From contig JAREIK010010240.1 in assembly GCA_029783825.1 (NCBI GenBank), positions 62,001 to 126,000 on the forward strand: a stretch of 64,000 bases of DNA, read 5' to 3'. How positions within the stretch are numbered: position 1 is the first letter of the stretch; each line of letters begins with the position of its first letter. This DNA comes from Sapria himalayana (taxonomy: Eukaryota; Streptophyta; Magnoliopsida; Malpighiales; Rafflesiaceae). Both the position numbers and the translations under genes were made by a program. Below, piece by piece: positions 37,727 through 50,560 of this stretch. The notes under the pieces were generated by a model. It did no database searches. It had not been told where the DNA came from and saw only the letters and a list, made by a program, of their open reading frames with translations.

Positions 37727-38930
37727 GCTGTATAACAAATAACTTTAATTTGTGTTTGTTCATGTCTATAATAACTATTTTTATATATTTGTGAAAATGT
37801 TTGTGTGTCTTCGAAATTTTTGGGTAGAGTTTTAGCCTATTATAGGTATGTAAAAACCTATTATCACTAGTAGCAGTAGTAGTGATAGTGACGGCGGCAG
37901 CAACAGCAGAAGTGGCATCGGCGACAGTAGTGGCAGTGACAGCAGCTGGGGCTGCAATGGTGGCAACAGAGGTGGCAGCATCAGTGGGAGTAGCAGCAGT
38001 GGGAACGATGGCAGAGAAAGCAGAGGCAGCAGTAGTGGCGGCAGTAGCAGTGGTAGTAGCGGTGGCAGCGACAACTGCGACATCCAGCGGTAGCACAGGC
38101 AGCAGCGGTAGTGGTGTCAGCCAATGTAGCTGTGACAGGGATGGCAGCCAATGCATCTGCCAGCAATGGCAGCAACGGCATTGGTGGCACGGCAGCAGCA
38201 AATGCAGTGGCGACAACAGTAGTAGTATTGGTAGCGATAGCGGCAATGGTAGCATTGGCAGGACCAACAGCGGGAGCAATAGCAACATAACCAAATGAGA
38301 TATATACGTATGATTAACTCAATATATACGTACATATAATACTATAGTATTTTATGTACATATATACTGAGTATATTTGTACTCAGTTTATATGTACACA
38401 TAATACTACTATTTTTATATACATATACTGTAGTAATATATGTACGAGTGAAATGCTAGTATATATTTACATATATACAGTAGGATTATATATGTATCAA
38501 AACATAACTTTTTTTAATTTGACTGAGCGGTTTATATTTATTACAGATATGATACTGCATTGTTTCTCATACAAAGCTTTTATAAGTGATAGGATTTTCA
38601 CTAGATATTACGTGTCGTGACTCGGACAGTTTTGTCATAGTAGAAAAATGATGATCGGAGGAGTGGAGGGAGAGAAAGCAACGTCAATGAATGGATATAT
38701 TATACATTATGCACTGTCTGTAGATACATTGATGAATAAGATGTAATAAAATTTTGTCATTTTTTTATTTCAATTATGTAAAATATTGAATTACAATAAG
38801 AGATTTAATGAAATTATTTATTGTTTATTATAAATTATTTATAGTTTCAATTTTTATTCAATTTTATATAAAATATTAAAAAATTTAATTAAAAAATTTC
38901 AAAATAAATTAAATTATGAAATTATTTTTG
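37727..38930 (+). repeat. 1.1-kb tandem module C
   Basis: Anchor at 37822, 1114 bp after module B's. The trinucleotide tract at 37865-38297 ends with codons for SGSNSNITK and a stop (38296-38298), parallel to module A. A hairpin with 18-bp arms and one mismatch lies at 38356-38397. The module runs directly into the first CACTA right end. Confidence 0.75.
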
Positions 38931-39389
38931 AAATTAAAATAGCTAGGGAAAATTCACTTGCTAAATTAGCAAGGGAAAAATCCATTGCTAAATTAGCAAG
39001 GGAAAAATCCCTTGCTAATTTAGCTAGGGAACTCTTAAAATTAGCGACAAATTTTCCGTAGCTAAATTTATTTAGCTAGTGGTTATTTCCACCGCTAAAA
39101 ATTATCAACCAACACTTTAACTTGGGAATCTTCCGTCGTTATTTTCGTTTATTGATGGAAAATCTCATTTAGCTAGCTAATTTAGTAAGGGAATTTGTCT
39201 TTTTTAGCAAAGAATTTTTCCGTTGCTAACTTTATTGCTAGGGACACTTTCCATCACAAATTTTAGCAAGAAACACTTTAGATATGGAACCTATCCATCA
39301 GTAATCCATTGTTGTGTCCCGTTTAGCGACGAAAATTTCCCATTTAGCTTGGGAATTGTCCCTAGCTAAATATGATTTTTCTTGTAGTA
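38931..39389 (+). repeat. CACTA right end 1, subterminal repeats and mutated TIR
   Basis: Tandem CTAGGGAAAAATCC / GCTAAATTAGCAAGG units ending in atttttcttgtagta at 39375-39389. This is the right terminus with the last base changed (TAGTA for TAGTG). The sequence beyond (ttccatttt) is neither GATA nor ARF. Confidence 0.75.
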
Positions 39390-40650
39390 TTCCATTTTGT
39401 TTGGCACTTTCTGACTCTCCTATAATTAACCATGGACTGATACGTGAAGCTGGGCAACATAGAAGAATATGTTGATGGGCAGTTCACTGGAAATCTTGGA
39501 GAATTTTTGATTTGGTAATTTAAAATAAGCTCATGATAATCTCGTTGTGTGAAATTTCTAGCAAATGGTAGTTGGTATTGCATGTGCTAGTCTATTTGTT
39601 TATTAGTGGCATAGTGTTGTGTTCTTTATTAGTTTGCAAAAGTGTTGTGTTCTTTATTAGTTTGCAAATGTAGTATGTTATGCTCCATGTGCAGGTGTAA
39701 TAATGTTCTCTATCTCTGTGGAGTACCAAAGGACAAAGAACTAGAAGATGCTGACCATGCTTGAGAGACCTATATGTGTGTATTTTAAGCCCTAGATTAA
39801 TTCCTTCTGTTGTCTTTGATCGTATATGTATTTGCATGAAAGGACATGTGTGTGTGTCATCTATGGCTATGTGATTATATATATGTAGATATAATACTAT
39901 AGTATATACTGAGTATATATGTTCGTATATACCAAGTATATATGTACGTATATACTCGATTTATACGTACGTATATTCTATAGTATATACGTACGTATAT
40001 ACTCCGTATATACTTATGTATATACTATAGTATATAAGTACGTATATACCGAGTATATACATACGTATATACAGAGTATACACATTAGGGGGTGCATATA
40101 TTTATGTGTAGACGTATATCACACCTATTTACTCACACACACACACACACACATGTTTGAATATATAATTGCTCGGGCTGGTCTGGTCATCATCGTGCAT
40201 TACTTACCAATGTATGTCATAAAAGCCATGAATATTAAACCTTCCCCAAGGCCATGGCATGGAGATATTTATGGTACAGACCAGCAAGGCAGACATAGGT
40301 TGGTCTTAAATCTTTTAGTAATTGTGTAGATATGTAATTATCACATGATACAAAGCATATGTATTAGGAAATATGTTTTCTTACTGTAGGTTCTACAAAG
40401 ATTGATTCTAATTGTACTATGTCTTAGGATTATGATTATTATTATCATGCTCATGTAGTATCATGTACTTTTATAAGATTTCGCAAAACTATATTAAATC
40501 GGATGGAAAATGTAATATTACCTTTTTTTTACAAGCTGCAAGTGCCATGTGGAATATCAGATCCTATTTTGTGAGAAGCAGCTCGATGCCTTGTCAAAAA
40601 CTCGCTCAATCTGAAAATGAGTGGTTGGCAAAGAAGTTCATCAGTCAAGC
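39390..40650. other. Segment between the two CACTA right ends
   Basis: Unrecognised DNA. A 26-bp phrase containing tgttgtgttctttattagtt is directly repeated at about 39613-39635 and 39645-39667. A palindrome-rich tract lies at 39893-40090 and (CA)n at 40135-40151. Short ORFs at 39919-40329 and 40463-40795 cover simple or TA-rich sequence and are not credible genes. Confidence 0.5.
39893..40090. repeat. Palindromic TACGTATA / ACTCGGTATA tract
   Basis: Some ten alternating copies of gtacgtatata and actgagtata / accgagtata / actatagtata, each palindromic or nearly so. They are the same words as in the hairpins of the 1.1-kb modules. Confidence 0.7.
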
Positions 40651-41340
40651 ATCATCACCCACCCCACTTTTATTATCAGTGGCATTAGCAGTAGCAGCAG
40701 CAAATGTGGTATATACATACGTACATACTCAGTATATATGTACATATATATTCAGTATATGTACATATAATACTATAGTTTATATGTACATATAATGTAG
40801 TAATATATGTAACTAGTGAAATGCTAGTATATGTTTATATACACTATAATATATATGTATATATATATTATAGTTTTATATATTTATCAAAACATAACTT
40901 TATTTAATTTTTTATTTTGATTTTATTGACATGTTTATATTTCATACTATTATGGTACTGCATTGTTCCCCATATGAAGCTTGTATAAGTGAAGGAATTT
41001 TTTACGAGACATGACGCACCATGACTCGCACAGCTTTGTCGTAGTAGAAAGCTGGTGATAGGAGGAGATGAGAAAGAGAGCAACGACAATGCACGGATAG
41101 ATTATACTTTATGCACTGTTGGTGATAAATTGATGAACAAGATGTAATACAATTCTGTTATGTTTTTATTTTAATTATGTAAAATATTGTATCAGAATAA
41201 TTTATTAAATGATTATATTTTGTGTTAATTATAAATTATAATTCATAGTTTCTATTTTTATTCAATTTAATATAAAAAAATTTAAATTATTTATTTAAAT
41301 TTTTGGAATAAAAATAAAATTTTGAAAATATATTTGGAAT
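40651..41340 (+). repeat. 1.1-kb module D, 5'-truncated
   Basis: Starts inside the trinucleotide tract (ggcattagcagtagcagcag at 40681) and keeps the TA-rich inverted repeats, the TGACTCGCACAGC phrase (about 41022) and TTTATGCACTGTTGG (about 41109). It runs into the second right end exactly as module C runs into the first. Confidence 0.7.
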
Positions 41341-41636
41341 GAAAATAGGTAGGGATTTTTCCCTTGCTAATTTAGCTAGTAAATTTTCCCTTGCTAATTT
41401 AGCTAGGGAATATTTCCTTGCTAATTTAGATATAAAAATTATTATTTTAGCTAATAAATTTTTTGTCACTAAAATTTTTTAGCCAGGGAATATTTCCTTT
41501 GTTAATTTTTAAAGAAAAATTCTTTAGATTGGGAAAGATTTTATTAGTAATTCGTTGTTTTATTTTGTTTAGCAAAAGAAAACCCCCATTTAGCTAGGGA
41601 ATTTTACCTAGTTGTTTTGGGATTTTTCTTGTAGTG
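41341..41636 (+). repeat. CACTA right end 2 with intact TIR
   Basis: GCTAATTTAGCTAGGGAATA-type subterminal units end in atttttcttgtagtg at 41622-41636, the exact inverse of a CACTACAAGAAAAAT terminus. GATA repeats begin directly after it. Confidence 0.85.
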
Positions 41637-44600
41637 TTAGAGAGAAAGATAAACACATATATAGATAGATAGATAGATAGGCATATATATATAAACGAAT
41701 TGATATAAAGACAGATAGATAAATCGATAGATAGATAAATTGACTGATAGACAGAAAAATAAATAGATAGAAACATAAAAGAGATAAAAAGATATATAGA
41801 CATATAGATAGACAAATACATAGATAGAATGATGGGCAAATAGATAGACAGATATATAGGCATATAGATAGACAAATAGATAGATAAATAGATATACTTA
41901 TAGATTGATAGATAGATAAAAAGGAAGATATATTATTTGACAAATAGATAATTAGATGGATAGACAAATAGATAGAAAGATAATTAGTGAGATATATATC
42001 TATAGCTAGATAGACAGATAGATAGATATACAAATAGATAGGTATATAGAAAGATAATGATATAGATAGATAGATAAACAAATAGATAGATATATAAATA
42101 GATAGACAATAATATAGACAAATAAATTGAGTGATAGATAAAAAGATAGATATAAAGATATATAGATAGATAGATAGATAGATAAATAGATAAATAGACA
42201 GATAGAATGATAGATAGATAGATAGAATGATAGATAGATGGACAAACATATAGATAAATAGATAGATAAACAGATAGAGAGATAGATAGGTAGATAGAAA
42301 GATAGATAAATAGATAGACATGGGGATAGACAGACAGATAGATAGATAAATAGATATATAGACAAATATATTGATATATATATATATAGATAGATAGAAA
42401 GATAAACATATAGATATACAAATAGATAGATAGATAAATATATAAATAGATATATAGATAGATAGAAAGATAAACATATAGATATACAAATAGATAGATA
42501 GATAGATAGATATATAAATAGATATATAGATAGATAGAAAAATTAATAGATAGAAAGATAGACATCTGGATAGATTGATAAATAGATTGATAGAAAGAAA
42601 GAAAGAAAAAAAGATAGATAGATAGATAAAAGGGTATATAGACAAATAGATAGATAAATAGATAAATAGACAAACAAATAGACAAATCGACAGTCAGATA
42701 GGTATATCGATAAAATGACATATAGATAGATAGATTGATCGACAGATAGATAAACAGATAGATAGATAGATTTATCGATAGATAGATAGACATATTTATA
42801 TATAGATAGATAGACAAATAGATAGATAAATAGACATATAGTTAGACAAATAGTTAGACAAATAGATAGACAAGTTGATAGACAGATCAATAGATAGATA
42901 TTTAGAAAGATAGATAAATAGATGGATATAGAGATTGATAGTTAGATATATAGAAATATAGATAGATAGTTATAAAGATAGATAGATAAATAGATTGATA
43001 GATAAATAGAAAGATAGATAATTATACATATAGATAGATAGATAGATAAATGGATAGATAGATAAATGGATAGATAGATAAATGGATAGATAGATACACT
43101 TATAGATAGATAAATAGACAAATTGATAGACAAATTGTTACACGAATAAATAAATAGATAAATAGAAAGATATGTACATAGACAGACAAATAGATAGATA
43201 GACCGATAGATATATAGCTAGATAGACAAATAGTTAGATATATAGATAGATAAATAATTAAATAGATAGATAGATATATAGAGAATATTTAGGTAGTTAT
43301 ATAGACAGATAGATACATAGATAGATAGAAAGATATATTAACAAATAGATATACAAATAGATAAACAAATTTGTGGACATATAGATAGATAGATAGTTAG
43401 TTTGATAGATAGATAGGTAAATAGATAAATAGAAAGACAAATAGATATATAGATAGTTAAATAGATAGATACACATATAGATAGTCAAATTAGTAGACAA
43501 AAAGATAAAAAATAGATAGATAGATACCTAGATAGAAAGATATACACATAGATACACAGACAGATAGATAAATAAATGCATAGATAGTTAGATATATAGA
43601 TAGATAGCTAGACAAATAATTATTAGTAATTAGTTATGCTAATAGATGCACAAATATATAGAAAGATAGATAAATACATAGATATATAAATATATAGATA
43701 GATAGATAGATACATTAATGGATAGAAAGATAGATACATAGTCAGATAGATATACCGACAGATCATTAGATAGATAGATAGATAAAAAGACAAATGGATG
43801 AACATATTGATTTATAGATGTATAGATTGATAGAAACATTAATAGACAAATAGATAGATCGATAGTTAGAAAGAAATATATATACACATTTAGATAGACA
43901 AATAGATTGACAATATATAGAATGATAAATAGACAAAAAGATAGACACATAGATAGATAGATAGATAATAGATATATAGATGAAGAATGAAAGATAAATA
44001 GACATATAGTTAGACATATATAGATATATAGATAGACAGACAGAAAAATAGATAGATGGATAGACAGATATATAGACAAATAGATAAATAGATAGAAAGA
44101 AAGATAGATTGGTAACATATAAATAGATAGGTATATAAATTGACATATAGATATAATATATATAAACATATAGATAAAAGAATAGATCGATAGATAGATT
44201 GATTGATAAAAAATAGATAGATAGATAACTACACAAATAGATAGACAAATAGAGAGATAAATATATAGAGAGATCGATAGATAAATAAATAAACAAATAA
44301 ATAGAAACATAGATAGACAAATAGCTATACATATAGATAGAATATATATATATAGACATATAGATAGGCAAATAGATAAATAGATAGATATATAGACAAA
44401 TAGCTAAACAAACAGATAGATAGATATATAGATATATACATAGATAGATAAATAAATAGATATATAAATAAATATATAGACAGATAGATATATAGATTGA
44501 TAGATAGATATATAAATTGATAGATAGATAAATAGATAGAAAGATAGATAGACATATATAAAGATAGAAAGATAGATAGACTAAAAAAATACAAATAGAT

Positions 44601-45440
44601 ATAAAGATAGATTGACATTTACATAAATATATATATAAATAGTTAGATAGATAGAGATATAAATAAATAGAAAGAGATATAAATAGATTGAAAAATATAT
44701 ATATATAGATTCTTAGAAAGATAGATGGGCATATAGATAAAGAGTTTGATTGACAAATTGATGGATTGATAGATATATATAGATAAATAGATAAATAGAG
44801 AGACAAATAGATAGATAGACTAATATATAGATATATAGATAGAAATATAGATAAATAGATAGTCAAATAGTAAGATAAATAAATAGACAGATAGATTGAA
44901 AGATAGATAAATAGATAGAGAGATAATTAGACAGATTGATAGACCCACATATATATAGATCTATAGAAAACCATATAAAATAATAGATAGATAGACGGAT
45001 AGATAGATAGATAGATAGACATATAAATAGACAAATAGATAGAATAATAGACAGATAGACAAATAGATATAGTAAAAGATAGATATTTAGATTGATAGAT
45101 AGATTGATAGACATATAGATAATTATATTGATAAATTGATATATAAATGGATAGATAATATGATAGTAAAATTGAAAGACAAATTGATAGATAGATTGAT
45201 AGATACATTGATAGACAGAAAGATTGATTGATGGATTATCAAATAAATAGACAAATAAATATACATATAGATAAAAAGATAGATAGACAGATAAATAGAT
45301 AGATAGATTGACTTATATATCGATAGATAGACAAATATATAGATAGTTTGATAGAAAAACTGATAGAAGATAGATAGAAAGATAGATATATAGAAATGAA
45401 TGAATGAAAGATAGATAGTTAGACATATAGATGGATAGAA

Positions 45441-45535
<95 letters not shown>

Positions 45536-46435
45536 GATAGATAGATACATATGTAGATAGATAGATGGATAGATAAATATATAGATAGATAGATAGATAT
45601 ACATATAAATTGATAGATAGATAGATAGACAGATAAATAGACACATAATTAGAAAGATAGATATACGAATAGATTGACACATAGATAATAGATACATATA
45701 TAGATAAGAGATATATAGATAAACAAATAGATATAAAGGTAGATAGATACAAAAATAGATTGAAAAATAGATAGACATATAGAAAGAAAGAAAGATAGAT
45801 AGTTAGATAGATAGATAGACAGACAGATAGCTTTATACACTAATAGATAGATTGATAGATAGAGTGAAAGATATATAGATATAAAGATCAATATATATAT
45901 TGATTGACAAATAGATTGATAAATAGATAGATAGATAAATAGACAGATAGAAAGACTTATAGAAAGAATGAAAGATAGATTGATTGATATATATATGTAT
46001 AAACAAATATATAGATAGACAGATAGATAGACAAATAGATAGATAGATAGATAGATAAAAAAAGATATAAATATATCTATAGAAAGATGGATATATAGAT
46101 AGATAGACAAATAAATAGTAAGGTATAAGATAGATAAATATATTTATAGATAGATAGTTTGATAGAAAGATAGACAAACAAAAAGATAGATACATAGATA
46201 GACAGAGACATAGATATATAAATAGAGAAATAGATAGATAGATAGATAGATGGAGACATAGATAGATAAATAGAGAAATAGATAAATAGATATATAGATA
46301 GATAGATAGGAAAATAGATAAAAAAATAAATATACAGATAGTTAGATAGATTGATAGATAGGTAGACCAATATATATACAGATAAATAGATAGATAGATA
46401 TCTAAATTGACTAATAGATAGACAGACAGATAGAC

Positions 46436-46485
<50 letters not shown>

Positions 46486-46960
46486 ACATATAGATATGTA
46501 GGTAGGTAGTTAGATAGATTGTTAGATATATAAATTGATGGATAGAATGACAGAAAGATATACAGATATAGATATATAAGATAGATAGAAATATAGCTAG
46601 AGATATAAATAGAGAGATGTCAGATAGATAGATATATAGTTAAATAGACAGATAGATTGATTGAATGACAGATAGATAGACAAATAGAATGATTAATAGA
46701 TAGAAATATAGATAGACATATAAATAGACATATAGATAGATAGATACACTAATAGTTAGATAGAAAGATAGTGATATAGATAGTTAAAAAATTATTTAGA
46801 TAGAAAGGTAGATAGACAAATAGATTGATTGATAGATTGATTGATTCACAGATAAAACATATTGATATATTGATAGATAAATAGATAGACACATAGATAG
46901 ACACACACACATACACACATATATATATATATAGATCGATAGACAGAAAGATAGACAAAC

Positions 46961-46996
<36 letters not shown>

Positions 46997-47100
46997 ATAG
47001 AAGAATAGATAGACATAAAGATATACGTATATTTCGATGGATATATAGACTGATAGATAGTGTGATAGTTAGACAGATTGATTGATTCATTGATACACAG

Positions 47101-47132
<32 letters not shown>

Positions 47133-49647
47133 GCAGATATATAGAAATATAGAAAGGCATTTACATAGACAAATAAATATATATATATATATATAGTTAG
47201 ACAGATAGACAGATAGATAGACATATAGTTATACAAATAGTTAGATAAGTTGATAGATAGATGGACAGATAGATTAACAGCTAGTTAGATAGAAAAATAG
47301 ATAGTAAGATATATATAGATATATAGATACATATATAGATAGATAGATAGATAGAAAGATAGACAGATAGTTTGGTAGATACATATACAGAGAGATAGAG
47401 AGATAAAAATATTGATAGATAGTTAGACAAATAGATATATTGAAAGATAAAGAAATAGGTAGACAAATAGATATATAGAAAGATAGACATATAGATAAAC
47501 ACATAGAATGAAAGATAGATAGCAAGATAGATAGATAGATAGATAGACATACATATAGATAGATAGATAAACAAATTTTAAGATTGATAGATATATAGAT
47601 AGATAGTTAGAAATATAGTTAGATAGAAAGATAGACAGATATATAGACTGTAAGATATATAGATAGAGAGCTAGAGAGATATATTAATAGATAAATAGCT
47701 AGACAAATAGAATGAAAGATAGATAGAAATCTTAATTGACAGATAGTTAGACAGATATATATATAGATCGAATGATAGATAGATAGATAGATAGATAAAT
47801 AGATAGATTGATTGATAGATTGATTGATAAACAGATAAATAGACAAATAGATAGATAGAGAGATAAATAGATAGATCGAGAGATAAATGGATAGATAGAT
47901 TGATGGATATATAGATATACAGATATATATATATATATATATATAGACGACTAGATAGACAAATAGATAGACATACGGATATACATATAGATAGAAAAAT
48001 AGATATATAGATAGAATGACAGACAAATAGATAGACTTATAGTTAGATAGATATATAAATAGATATATAAACAATTAGATACATAGTAGACAGACATAGA
48101 CAAAAAGATAGACTATCATATAAATAAATAAATAGATAGACAAATAGATAGAAAGATAGATAGATAGACAGATAAATAGATAGATAGATAGATAGATAAA
48201 TAGATTGATATATAGATATAAAGATAGACAAATAGATAGACAAATAGACAGATAGATAGACAAATAGATAGACAGATAGATAAAAAGATATATACAAAAA
48301 TAGAAAGATAGAAAGACATATAGAAAGACAGATAGATAAACAAATAGACATATAGATAGAAAAAGGATAGATAGATAAAAACATAGACAAAAAAATATAC
48401 ATATAGATATACAGATAGATAAACGTATAGATAGTTGTATATTTAGACAGATAGATAAACAGAAAGATAGACAAATAAAAAGACAAATAAATAGATGGAT
48501 AGATTGACTGTAGATAAATAGATATATAGATATATAGATATATAGATAGATAGACAGATAGACATATAGATATATAGATAGATAGATAGGTAGGTAGATA
48601 GATAGTTAGATAGATAGGTAGGTAGATAGATAGTTAGATAGATAGTTTGCTAAATAATTAATTGATTGATAGAAAGATTTATAGATATATTAATAGATAG
48701 ATTAATAGGTAGATTGATAGACAAATTGATAGATTGATAGATTGATAGATAGATTGATATACAAATACATAGATAGATAGATAGATAAATAAATATATAG
48801 ATAGATATATAAATATATAGATATATAGACAGATTGGTCAACAAATTGATTTATAAAGAGATAGATAGATAGATAAATAGATAGTTAGATAGATACACAG
48901 ATAGATAGATAGATATATACGCAGATAGATAGACAGATATATAAATAGATAGACAAATAAATTAATTGATAGAAAGATAAATAGAAAGATATATAGATAG
49001 ACATAGATAAATAGATAGATAAATAGTTAGATAGATAGATTTACAAATAGATATATAGATTGATAGGTAGATTAATAGGTAGTTAGATAGATAGATATAT
49101 AAACACATAAATACACATTTACATTGATAGATAGAGTGACTAATAGATAGATAGATAGATAGACTAAGATAGATAGATAGATATAAAGATAGATAAACAA
49201 ATAGTTAGATAGATCAATAGTCACATATATAGATAGATCGATAGACATATAGACTTATAGATAGATATATAGATACATAAATAGACAGATAGATAGACAC
49301 ATTAATATATGTAAAGTTAGATGGATTAGATAGACGGATAGATATACTGAAAGATTGATAGATAGATAGACATATATATATAATAGATTGATAAAAAGAT
49401 ACACAGACATATAAAAAGACATATAGATAGACAAATAGATAGATAGACAAATTGATAAACTTATAGATAGACAAATTGATAAATAGGTATATAGATAGAT
49501 GGATAGATCGAATGATAGATGGATATATAAAAAAAATAGATAGATAGATAAATAGATAGACATATAGATAGTTAGACTGATTGATAGACTGAAAGATAGA
49601 CAAATAGATAGAAAAATAGAGAGAGTGATAGATAGATTAAAAGATAG

Positions 49648-49684
<37 letters not shown>

Positions 49685-49896
49685 AATAGTTAGATAGATA
49701 GATAGACAAATTTATAGATATAAAGATAGACAAATAGATAGCCAGATAGATAGAATTATACATAGATAGACATATAGAGAGATATATAGATAGATAGCAA
49801 GATAGATATATTGACAGATAAATAGTCATCTAAATTTATATATATTTATATTGATATATATATAGATAAATAGACAGAAAGATATATAAATACATA
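41637..49896 (+). repeat. GATA satellite array, block 2 (8.3 kb)
   Basis: Continuous degenerate (GATA)n on the plus strand with GACA, GAAA, AATA and GATT variants. It is broken by (TA)n islands, for example 46438-46473, 46963-46993, 47926-47945 and 49660-49683, and by a compound (AT)n(GT)n at 45446-45531. All ORFs inside (up to 366 codons on the minus strand, Tyr-Leu-Ser-Ile periodic) are stop-free reading of TATC repeats. No gene present. Confidence 0.97.
49878..49896 (+). repeat. LINE target-site duplication, left
   Basis: aaagatatataaatacata, repeated exactly at 56909-56927 after the LINE A-tail. The first two or three A may belong to the tail on the right side, so the true length is 16-19 bp. 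Confidence 0.9.
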
Positions 49897-50560
49897 AATT
49901 TTTTTGAGTAGTAAGATATAAACAGTGGAAAACTCGGCGAAAAATCCGCGAAAACTCTCCTGCGGTTTTCTCTAGATTTTCTCTCTAGCGATTTATTTTA
50001 AATAAACTGTTATGTGAATTGCTTCGTGAATTGCTGTTTGATTTAAGTTCTCTCGCATTTTCTCTAACGTTTTTATCTTGCGAATATCTTGAATAATCTG
50101 TTAATGTGGATTGTTGGGTGAACTATCGTGTAAATTGCTTCGTGAATTGCTGTTGGATGTTATATTTGCAAAGTGTTATTATGTGTAACTGCTAGTTTTA
50201 TGCAACGAAGTGCTCCTTGGTTCTTTCGCGATATTACGAATATATATAAAAAGGAAAACTATTATGGGCATGAAGCTATACGGGCGAACAGGAATAACAA
50301 CATCTGTAAGAAATATTAAGCTAAATTAGAAGCCGGAAGCCTTGGTTCTCTTGCGAAAATCCTCTCGCGATTTTCTTGTGTTTTCTTTCTTGCGATTATC
50401 TGGAGTAATCTGTTATGCGAACAGTTGAGTGATTTATTAATCAAATTGCTTCGTGATTTATTGTTCGATAGTGTATAGTTTATGTGTAACTGCTAGATTG
50501 TGCAACTAAGAAGGAAGAACACTCCACTTCTGTTCAAACCAAGCCCAACTCAAGGTGAGT
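49897..50560 (+). promoter_or_regulatory. LINE 5' UTR with three repeated modules
   Basis: The phrase AATTGCTTCGTGAATTGCTG recurs at 50017, 50133 and (as AATTGCTTCGTGATTTATTG) 50443. Each is preceded by a CTCTCGCGATTTTCT-type and TAATCTGTTATG-type stretch, and two are followed by GTGTAACTGCTAG. Internal promoters of L1 elements often sit in such repeated 5' UTR units; the role here is inferred. Confidence 0.6.

Larger units (their letters stand above)
18356..41636 (+). mobile_element. Composite CACTA (En/Spm) transposon, ~23.3 kb
   Basis: CACTA elements are cut-and-paste DNA transposons with short TIRs starting CACTA, repeated subterminal binding sites and two genes, a TNP2-type transposase and a TNPA-type DNA-binding protein. 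The left terminus CACTACAAGAAAATG (18356-18370) and the right terminus, reverse complement CACTACAAGAAAAAT (41622-41636), both abut GATA repeats of the same orientation, as expected for one insertion into a GATA array. The flanking triplets are ttg (left) and tta (right), an imperfect 3-bp duplication. Inside are decayed TNP2 and Transposase_24 genes, a RING-E3 retrocopy, satellite blocks, an ARF retrocopy, an internal left-end segment (22797-23590) and a second right end (38931-39389). The body is therefore rearranged or nested. It is not autonomous today. Confidence 0.7.

Noticed and set aside
22797..39389. A clean CACTA element nested within the larger one
   Set aside because: The left terminus is not recognisable, the right terminus is mutated, the ARF gene does not resume after 39389 and no 3-bp duplication matches. 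Duplication of ends is equally likely.
41608..49829. Long minus-strand ORFs (up to 366 codons) rich in Tyr, Leu, Ser and Ile, resembling membrane proteins
   Set aside because: They are frame-neutral readings of TATC repeats, which contain no stop. Overlapping frames give the same kind of protein, and the bases show no codon structure.
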